Positions 56,198 through 64,000 of a stretch of 64,000 nucleotides of DNA are shown piece by piece. The stretch is from Hevea brasiliensis. Lineage: Eukaryota > Streptophyta > Magnoliopsida > Malpighiales > Euphorbiaceae. The stretch's first letter is position 1. The number at the start of each line of letters is the position of its first letter. The stretch spans positions 96,984,190-97,048,189 of the forward strand of contig NC_079501.1 in assembly GCF_030052815.1 (NCBI RefSeq). The letters are read 5' to 3'. The notes below the pieces were generated by a model. It was not told where the DNA came from, ran no database searches, and saw only the letters and a program-made list of their open reading frames with translations. The translations under genes and the position numbers were made by a program.

Positions 56198-56438
56198 TGT
56201 TATAAATATATTTATAGTGGATATCTATTAGTATTCTTAACTTTTCATTTTCTCTCCATGAGTTCAATGTATTTCATTAAGTACTTCATTAATTGTGAAC
56301 CTTTCATTTTCTCATGTATGTCTATAAATAGATGCATTATATGTGATGTTTGATACACTTAAAAATTAATAAGAAATTTGAATTTCTCTCAATCTTCGCT
56401 CTTCTATTATTCCTTTAGTTTTGCCTTATTTTATAACA
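56198..56438 (+). repeat. 3' LTR of the copia element (241 bp)
   Basis: Begins TGTTATAAATA and ends TTTATAACA, giving 8-bp terminal inverted repeats. Contains a TATA-like CTATAAATAG at about 56321. It directly follows the polypurine tract. Confidence 0.9.
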
Positions 56439-56452
56439 AAATATATATAATA

Positions 56453-56731
56453 CTTCTTCTGCTTATTTTTATTTGTCGTATTTGGGTTTTATACGATGAT
56501 TAAAGAAATAAAGAAATAATTGGATAACCTCATTTTTATAAAATATACTACTAATTGACTAAATTACTCTTTATCTCAACTAAAAAATTATGTAAATATT
56601 TATTATAGTATTTAGTAGAGATAAAAAAAAAAATTGAAGAACAAGTAATGAATATTCTTAATTTTTTAAACAAGACACCTAATTTTAAATAAAAGAAAAT
56701 TTCAAATTCAATAAATAAAGATGAACAAAGA
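56453..56731. mobile_element. Stowaway-like MITE, degenerate copy
   Basis: Shares internal sequence (GATTAAAGAAAT...GATAACCTCATTTTTATAAAA) with the MITE at 60521-60862. The ends (CTTCTTCTGCTTATTTTTATTTGTC and AATAAATAAAGATGAACAAAGA) are loosely inverted and flanked by TA. It sits just outside the copia 3' LTR. Confidence 0.5.
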
Positions 56732-56757
56732 TAATATTATTTATGATATATGGAATA

Positions 56758-56758
<1 letters not shown>

Positions 56759-56822
<64 letters not shown>
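56759..56822. repeat. (AT)n microsatellite
   Basis: An AT dinucleotide run of about 60 bp. Confidence 0.92.
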
Positions 56823-56825
<3 letters not shown>

Positions 56826-57171
56826 AAGCTATTAAAGGAGGGTTATCTAATGAGTTATTAAAAAATAAAAAATTTAAATTGATGTTAGAGAGTATTAAAA
56901 GTTAATTTAAATTTAATATAGTTTAGTTATAAGAATTTTAAAATAATTAAATAATTTTTAACGATTTTATTTTTAAAAAATAATTTTTTAATCTCACAAC
57001 CACAAATTAAAATGAAATACCAGCATGAGTAAAACCTGTAATCCATCTTCATTTCATTGCTACAAATGGATGATCAGGTAGAGCTAGAACAATAATTGTT
57101 ATAGTTTATATAATCCAATCTAGATGTAAATGCTAGCATCTAATAATATTCCCATATATGTTTTTTTATTA

Positions 57172-57527
57172 GGGAATTTATAATTTGGTCTTTGGATTTC
57201 ATTTTATATTATACTTTAACATCTGAATTTTAAAAAATTAATTATTTAGTTTCTAAATTTTACACTATATTACACTTTAGTCTTTTTAATTTTAATACAA
57301 TAATTTAGTCTTTCTGACAATGAGTAAAATTTTTATAAATATTAAAATTACAAGAAATAAATTATTTTATATATAAAAATTAAGAAAATTAAATAATTAA
57401 TTTCCTAAAATTCAAAAACTAAAATATAATATAGTGCAAAATTTAAAAAATAAATAAATAAATTCTCAAAACTCAAAAACTAAAATCTAATATATAATAA
57501 AATTTAGAGACCAAATTATGAATTTCC
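57172..57527. mobile_element. Fold-back MITE-like element
   Basis: The left end GGGAATTTATAATTTGGTCT and the reverse complement of the right end, GGAAATTCATAATTTGGTCT, match at 18 of 20 positions. The interior halves are imperfect mirror copies. A related half-copy occurs at 63735-63900. No coding capacity. Confidence 0.6.
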
Positions 57528-57655
57528 ATTGTCTATATTTTTATAGTCTATATATTTCTATTTATCCCTAAAACAATAGGGGAAAATATTAAAAAAAAAA
57601 AACAAAAGAATGTGTGCAAAAGTGCTTCTTCTCCTTGGCCTTCATTGCACCAAAA

Positions 57656-59689
57656 TCAATACTTGCAATTTCCATAGCCTGTGAAAAAAAAAAAAAGTCC
57701 TCAACAAAGAGACATTATAAAACATGGAAAATAATATAAGAAAATGGGAGAGGAAGTCACCCTAAATACCTAAAATACATTATCCCCTTTTTCAAATTCA
57801 GAATTTTATAAAAATTTAATTTAATTATTTTTTTTCTATTTTCATGTATAAAATAAAAGAATTTATTTTTTTTTACTAATAATTAATATCTTACTGCTAG
57901 CCTTAATGGTAATTGAAATTAATAGTTATGAAAATAGTTAATATTACATACCAGGCCAAAAGACAAAAAAAAATTAAGGATTTAAAATAACAAAAATTCA
58001 TAATATAAGTAATATAAAATCTCAAATAAATAAAATTTTTCATGCAAAAAACATACTTGGATCCAAGCTGCTGATAGCACCAGTTTGTTGAAAATCACAA
58101 TCATAATCATTCCTTCCCATGGCTTGATAATATGCATTCATGGCGAATGCTGCATGTGCCCTTACTGTGTTAGGCAGGAAGCACTCACCACCATCTACAA
58201 TGGGTCCACAGTCCATTCCCATCCCACACACATAATCAATATTCCTCTGCAGAGCCTCTATATCTGCTCCTGTTTTAGGAAGACACCACCGTTTCCCCTG
58301 TTGCAGTGGCGCCCCTGCAGGCTCTTGACTCACCGGTGCAACGACCGGCGGCTCCGGGGTTGGGTTCCTTGGAAATGATGAACTAGCCTGTCAAGAACAG
58401 AAACCAGCACCAGTCAAACAATGATCATATGCAACACATGAATTGCTCACAAACAAAGCATATTTTCACCATGATTATGAACAACAAGAAGGCCGATTGT
58501 AACGATTAACAAATATGTAAGATGGTGGTATGTGGCAGCGGCGGCTACCGTGGACCGGAGGATTCCGATATTGTACACTGGTGTCATGTCTGGCCGAAAC
58601 AATCCAAAATTCCGCTCGCAAGTAGGTCCAGGCTTGAGATTTTCGTTGAAGAGAGCGAAAATGTAAGTCTCAAAAGTCCGGTTTGGCATGAGAGGAGTTC
58701 CAGCACCAGACATTACATGCTTCATGAGATTTCCATTGTACTGAGCTGCACTTTCTGCATCAACTCCAACTTGTGATGAATCTCCATTAGAAGGCCACCC
58801 GGTTTCAGCTATAACTATATCAATATCAGTGAAACCAAGAAGTTTCATAGCTGAAAAGACTGCATCAAGTTGCCCATCTAACATGTTTGTGTAAACAAGT
58901 TTGGTGTTTTCATCTTCCACTCCAGAATTAGCCCTGAAAAGTGCATAATCAAGAGTATCTTCCGAGCATCCGAAAAATGGATATGGATTGATCATGAAAG
59001 GTGAATTGGTGTCTCTAAGGAAGCTAAGCAATGGTTTAAGCACATGAATATCATAGCCTTGTCGAAATTTTCCTGTCGAAGGTGGGCTTGAAGTTGAGAG
59101 AATGCCTAAAGAATGAGGTGTAGAGACTTTAATTTTAGTGTCTAATGATGCTCCAACAAGGGCTGTGTGGAGGGTTCGCATTGCTGGAACGAGGCTTGCT
59201 ATTATCAATTTGTTTGCAGTTGATAAAACTTCATTGCCAACTAAAATTCTGATGATATTAGTGGTAGGAACATAAGGTTGGATGTTGGATTTTAACCATT
59301 CTTGAGCATTGCTCAGCTTGGCAAAGTGAGGGATTTGATCATTAGGGACAGTGACTGTGACTGCAATCCCAGTATGAGCAAATGCTTCTAAGATTTCGGT
59401 ATTCGTATCGAACAGTCTAACACGGTCGATAATGGTGGATTCTACAAGAAAATGAGCTACTTGTGCTGGTGGAGGAAGGTTGTTTGCCACAGTACCATAA
59501 TTGACTCCAATAGCACCTTCAACTCCTAACAAAATAGCAGCATTTGATAAGTAAAGATAGATATATAGACCTCCTTTTAGGCTTATAACATGGAGATTAT
59601 GTATAGACATTACCTTGAATTAGAGCTGATTCAAGAAGCAGAAGAGCAGTGACCATTGAAGCACAGAGAGAAGCCAAGCTTTTCTCCAT
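57656..59689 (-). CDS. Glucan endo-1,3-beta-glucosidase, GH17 with C-terminal X8 (CBM43) domain (468 aa)
   Basis: Secreted hydrolase of beta-1,3-glucan (callose) in the cell wall; the X8 domain binds the glucan. Coding exons: 59614-59689, 58549-59525, 58057-58387 and 57656-57678. Phases join to 468 codons. Exon 1 encodes the signal peptide (MEKSLASLCASMVTALLLLE). The GH17 domain starts IGVNYGTVANNLPPP; the acid/base Glu is in VGNEVLS and the nucleophile Glu in IAETGWPSNGD. After a Pro-rich linker the X8 domain runs WCLPKTGADIEALQRNIDYV, CGMGMDCGPI, CFLPNTV and DYDCDFQQTGA. The 23-nt last exon supplies SYGNCKY and a stop, giving the final X8 cysteine. Without that splice the frame ends early as SMFFA. 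No GPI-like tail is seen. Confidence 0.93.
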
Positions 59690-59899
59690 AACTTTGATTT
59701 GGGGAGGTGAAGATTGATGAGAATGGTGACTATTGGAGTGCAGCAATGTTTCAAGAATAAGTGAACTTGGAGATGCCTTTCTTTGCTAGTAGGAAATTCT
59801 TTGTGCAAATTGTAAGAGAACTTTGTTCTGTGTGTGCTTACTTTCCCTTAGAATTTTAACTTTCCCTTTGAACCTGTTATATGATAATAATTTATTAAT

Positions 59900-60518
59900 T
59901 TTGAATGGTGACTTAGGATACTAAAAGCTAGCAAGTTGAAGTGTAAATGGCAGAGATTTGTTAACAAAACATTTGAAAAGAATGAGTTGTAATTAGATAA
60001 AGCTTAAGGTGTGCTAAATAAGAGGAGCTATGCCAGCAGTTGCTTTATAGTTGGAGGAGCAAGGGGAATAATCTTTTCTTGCCATGGTGGAGAAGGAATT
60101 TGGAAAGGTTTTCAGTTGGACATGAAGCTACTTACATTGCCAAATAGATGAATTTCAATCTTGAATTCATAATAAACTGAATTTTCTATGATGTGTTAGG
60201 ATAAAAAATTGAATTTTCTAAGATGTGTTGGGATAAAATATTTTCAAGAACAAATAAATCATAATTATTTTTATTTTTATTTTTAATTCACCCCACAAGA
60301 GTTTGGGACAGTGACTTCCTCGCAAAAGAGCGAGGCGAGACGGTTTCCCAATAAGGAGTTTTTTTTAAAGTTATTAGTATAACAATATAAATTTATTTAT
60401 TAAAAAATAAAATATAATTAAAAATACAAGTTTTAGACATTATTTTATATTTTTGTTAAAATTATAATATTTAAATAAATAAAAAATATAGAAATAAATA
60501 TTTTTTTTTAATAAAAAA
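59900..60518. other. Upstream region of the glucanase gene
   Basis: AT-rich, presumably promoter, with no element I can name securely. A short GC-rich patch at 60300-60350 has a 6-bp-stem hairpin (CCTCGC/GCGAGG at about 60318-60335), probably a repeat fragment. Confidence 0.4.
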
Positions 60519-60520
60519 TA

Positions 60521-60862
60521 CTCCATCCGTCCACAAATAATAGCTTTATTTGGAGTTTTCATCGTGATTAAGGAAATGATTTGATAACCTCATTTTCATA
60601 AAAAAAAATAATAATAATTTATTTAATTACCCTTTATTGGAAATCTGAATAAATGAATATTAACGTCATAAACAGCTAGTTTAATTAAGAAGGAGGTGAT
60701 AATATTAGTTCTAGAAAATTGTATAAATATTTATTGTATTTTATATAGATAAAGGATAAAATTGGGAAAAAATAGTTAATTATCCTTAGTTTTCTAAATG
60801 TGACAGATAATTTTAGATAAAATAAAAAGTCAAATGTGACTATTATTTGTGGACAGATAAAG
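60521..60862. mobile_element. Stowaway-type MITE (342 bp)
   Basis: Left terminus CTCCATCCGTCCACAAATAA; the right terminus reverse-complements to CTTTATCTGTCCACAAATAA. This gives 23-bp terminal inverted repeats with few mismatches, flanked by TA on both sides (60519-60520 and 60863-60864). The CTCC..CCGTCC start and TA target are the Stowaway (Tc1/mariner) signature. No coding capacity. Confidence 0.88.
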
Positions 60863-60864
60863 TA

Positions 60865-61540
60865 ATAATGTGTTATTGTGCGGAGCAAATTACGAAATTT
60901 CAGAGTGGAGAGAAGACGAATCGAGATTGAGACAAGATCAAAAAAAATTAATCGATTTTGAAATGAATAAGATCGGATTTAGAAACTTTTGTCATATCTA
61001 CACTAATTTGTTGTTTGTTATGAATTAATAAGATACTTACAATTTTTTCTCACATTTGTTTTCTAGTTTGAAATTGATTAATAACACAATAAGATATTGT
61101 CACGCATACCAAATTTCATACATCACATCTCTTAATTTTATGATGCCAAAAATTAAAAATTTAAATTTTTATAATCTCACTCTCTTTATATTACTTCTCT
61201 CCCATTTGTTTAAAAAAAAAAAAATCATTCACTTCAAATTAATAAATTAAAAAAATTTATATCTGGCTTGCAACAAATTTTTGGCCAGCAGCACTTCCCT
61301 CTTCCATTTTGTTAATCTTTTCTTTATTTTTTTAGTGTTTTTATTTTCTTGTTTGATTTTTCTTACTTTCTTTTAGTTTTTGTGTTTTTCCTCAAAATAA
61401 TTTTTATTTTTTTTATGTGTTTTCTTATATGTTGTTCGTGGTTTATGTCCTTGTTTTGGAGGTTTATTTATGTTTTTCTTCATCTAAGATAGAGTGTTAA
61501 TTCTATTTTATTGGATCAGCGTGCGCTGCATGGAGCCAGG
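60865..61540. other. Intergenic sequence
   Basis: AT-rich with T-rich stretches at 61310-61470. No gene, RNA or structured repeat that I can support. Confidence 0.5.
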
Positions 61541-61985
61541 GTGAGCAGATTTTATTATAAATTAAAAAATTGAACCAAATCAAGTTAATTCGGTTTATTT
61601 TAAAATTTAATTGGTTTAATTTAATTTATAAATTTTGATAATTTTGATTAATTGGTTTAGTTTGTTTATTTTCATAAAAAAAAAAAAAAAAAAAACTGAA
61701 TTGAACTAAAATTACTAATATATATATATCAAGAAAATCCTAAGATTTTTGAGTTCTGATTTCTAAGTTTTTTTTTTTTAATGTTTTTATTATTGAGATT
61801 GAATGTTGAAAATATGAAATCTTACAAAATTTGATTTGATTGATTTAAAACCTAACCAAACCGATATTAAGTTCGATTGTCTCTCAGTGATCAGTTTGAT
61901 TCGATTTTCAAAATTCTTAATTTTTAATTTTCAATTTTATCAATTCGATTTGGTTCGGAACCAAACTGACTATTTGCACACCCAT
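61541..61985. mobile_element. Possible MITE-like repeat with inverted ends
   Basis: Starts CAGGGTGAGCAGATTTTAT and ends GACTATTTGCACACCCAT, whose reverse complement (ATGGGTGTGCAAATA) resembles the start. The interior has many AATTCGGTTT / TTGGTTTAGTTT motifs common in plant dispersed repeats, also at 22789-23042. Confidence 0.35.
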
Positions 61986-63734
61986 ACCATGGAGCTTATT
62001 TTATCGAGGACGATTTTCTTTTATAGAATATAGTAGTGCAGTCTATTTCTCTGATAAAATTTGTGGTTCATGCCTTTGTGTATCAAGATGTATAAATCTA
62101 AAATAAGAATTTAAGTTAAATTCTTAGTTTTATATATAATATTACAATTTAATTTTTTACATTATTATATTAAATCTATTTACAAGTCTAATAAAAAAAT
62201 AAAATATTTAAAATTTTATAACAAAAAAAAAAGTAAAATGCCCATCAATTTAACCCTCTCAATCTGGAAAAAAAATGATATGTACTAATTAAATTGCAAG
62301 GCATTTAATAAGCCCAACATATATATCAAAACCTAGTGTTGCAAAATACATAATTAATATGAGTGGGATTTAATGCTCTAATAATATTTGTGTAAGAAAA
62401 GGAATGCAATAATGAAAAATAATCTAAATAATTTAAACTCTATTAATTCATTACCATCTCTAATTATGAAAAAGTATGATTAAATAAAAAAAATTTTATT
62501 TAAATCTGGTTCATTATGTAATATTCGTATATTTAATATATGAGTTCTATCATATATTTTATATTTTAAATTAATGATAAATCGAATTTAAACAAAAAAA
62601 ATTCAATTAAACCTTGCTTGTTTACAAGTAATGAATTGAAAGTTGAAACCATTCTAAAGAGCCAAAACTCCATTCGGTGAAGTGGGTATCACTCTTCATC
62701 ATATATATATATATATATATATGATAACAAAAGCTTCATGTGTTAGGGCAAAAATAGTAAAATACATACCAGATTCTTGCTAGATTTGGAAAGAAAAAAG
62801 ACTTCATGCAAGAACTTAATCTAATGTATTTTTTGAAGGTGGAACAAGATATGCCAAAAACAACCTCCTATTATAACACTGCTTGCTGAAATGAGCATCT
62901 CAGAGACAGTAGCACCAGCAACCACAAAATTATAGTGGACATAGTGAAGTAATAATGAGAGAGAGAGAGAGAGAGATTTTCTTTGTTTCTTTTTAATTTT
63001 TGTGTATGCAAAGTGCAACTGTGGTTGGAATACTCATTTGAGCAAGAAACATTACAAGGAGGTCTCCAAATCCATCTTTCTTTCTTTCTCGCTCAGCATA
63101 TCTTCCATTTGTGACAAAAAAGACTAGCTCTTGCCCACAAGAATCAAGGCTTCTTGCCATAAATACAAGACAAGAGCCAAAGCCAACATGTGAACTTTGG
63201 TTTGCTAACATATACAACACAAGTTGATGGAATAATCTTAAGACCAAACTGCCCCTCCAAGGTAATTTAAGTTTATGCTTCCAAAGGGTAATTTAGGCAT
63301 ATGGAATGGTAGAAAACAAATAGATAGTGAAGATTATCAGTTGGTTGAGAAACTGACTGTTGGTTTTAAGAGTAGAGCACATAAAAGAATTGCAGTTGTT
63401 GATGGAATGGCAGTTCAAATGGTATCAAAGCACAACCACCATTGACACCAATCAATTTTTAACATCCAATCAATAACAGTAGTATCTCCAATTCTATTGC
63501 TACTTGTCATTTTCTTCTTATAAAAGATGAATTAATTGGAAGGATATGAATTGGATGAAAATGAATTAAATAGTAAATTATTTATATATTTTTTTCTTAT
63601 TTATTTAAATTTTATATAATTATATGTATTCATTCAATTATAATAATTGGTGTTTAAGAGAGCATATGGATGTTGCTCATTTTAGGTTTCTAGCTTAATC
63701 AGTTAACATGACAAGTTAAAAAAAAAAAAAATTG
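61986..63734. other. Intergenic region with a less AT-rich patch
   Basis: 62640-63420 is less AT-rich than its surroundings and includes (AT)n at 62699-62722 and (GA)n at about 62957-62975. On the minus strand a 23-codon frame at 62871-62942 encodes a hydrophobic, signal-peptide-like MSTIILWLLVLLSLR. Another minus frame begins at 63158. Neither joins to a recognisable downstream exon, so I call no gene. Confidence 0.4.
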
Positions 63735-63905
63735 AGGAATTTACAATTTGGCATCTGGGTTTTACCCTATATTACACTTTAGTCTTTGGGTTTTTAAAAA
63801 TTAATTATTTAGTTTCTAAATTTTGTATTATATTATATTTTAGTTTCTAAATTTTGAAAAATAAATTATTTAGTGCATTTAATTTTAATATATAAAATAA
63901 TTTTG
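63735..63905. repeat. Partial copy of the fold-back MITE-like family
   Basis: GGAATTTACAATTTGGCATCTGGG, followed by TTTAGTCTTTGGGTTTTTAA, parallels the left half of 57172-57527. Only one half is visible here. Confidence 0.5.
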
Positions 63906-64000
63906 TAATACCCTAAATTTTTAAATAATTATTTTGTATTGATACTGATAAATTCATTAATATAATTATTTAGGTGATCAGAATTGACCTTCTTCTTCCG

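Larger units (their letters stand above)
51310..56438 (+). mobile_element. Decayed Ty1/copia retrotransposon
   Basis: Remnant domains in copia order on the plus strand. A gag zinc-knuckle relic (CYCCGIGHVP near 52160). A protease relic (CLVDSAIMHTIF near 52605; the DSG is changed). Integrase-region fragments (53100-53800). RT with RLVAQDFLQRPSIDYENRY (54570), LYRTLYGLKQSGCMWYD (54825) and YVDNLNII in place of the catalytic YVDD (54980). RNase H with a degraded SSNNLADLLTKALPT (55880-55920). A polypurine tract AAGGGGAG (56190-56197) precedes the 3' LTR. Stops and frameshifts throughout make it inactive. The 5' LTR is truncated, so no target duplication can be seen. Confidence 0.9.

Noticed and set aside
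60318..60335. Short GC hairpin CCTCGC/GCGAGG
   Set aside because: A 6-bp stem without T-run or context is not enough to call an RNA or terminator.

Overview
This is a nuclear plant DNA window. It is AT-rich and full of (AT)n microsatellites, LTR retrotransposons, RTE-type LINEs and MITE-like repeats, with five recognisable protein genes carrying GT-AG introns. Protein sequence and repeat content suggest a eudicot, plausibly a rosid such as a Euphorbiaceae/Malpighiales species. That placement is an impression, not a demonstration.

Layout. 1-8.3 kb: two Ty3/gypsy chromovirus fragments in opposite orientation, flanked by a duplicated ~1.3 kb AT-rich host segment. 9.9-10.9 kb (minus): a three-exon gene for a tyrosine-sulfated PSY-type peptide hormone precursor (80 aa); no exon is longer than 111 nt, so an ORF scan misses it. 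11-17.4 kb: AT-rich spacer with SINE-like pieces. 18.2-22.2 kb (minus): importin beta-1 with a 5'-UTR intron. 23.26-30.50 kb (minus): a Ty3/gypsy element with LTRs and a perfect 5-bp target duplication, lacking gag and with a broken pol. 31-37 kb: two 5'-truncated LINE copies and a 3.7 kb solo-LTR-like block. 38.6-42.0 kb (plus): BiP, the ER HSP70, with a TATA box and an exact ERSE-II site. 44.4-51.2 kb (minus): an ankyrin-repeat acyl-CoA-binding protein (ACBP1/2 type) with a near full-length dead LINE in intron 4. 51.3-56.4 kb (plus): a decayed Ty1/copia element whose LTR remnant abuts the ACBP promoter. 57.66-59.69 kb (minus): a GH17 beta-1,3-glucanase with a C-terminal X8/CBM43 domain, closed by a 23-nt terminal coding exon. 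60-64 kb: spacer with a Stowaway-type MITE and other AT-rich fold-back repeats.

The genes form no operon or evident cluster. BiP and ACBP converge tail to tail; both are ER-linked (lumenal chaperone; membrane-anchored acyl-CoA binder), but nothing shows joint regulation. Most structural novelty comes from transposable elements: nested and rearranged insertions, filler-DNA breakpoints, an LTR with a perfect 56-bp inverted repeat, and TE sequence in an intron and a promoter. All exon structures are read from splice consensus, reading frame and family knowledge; no transcript evidence was available.
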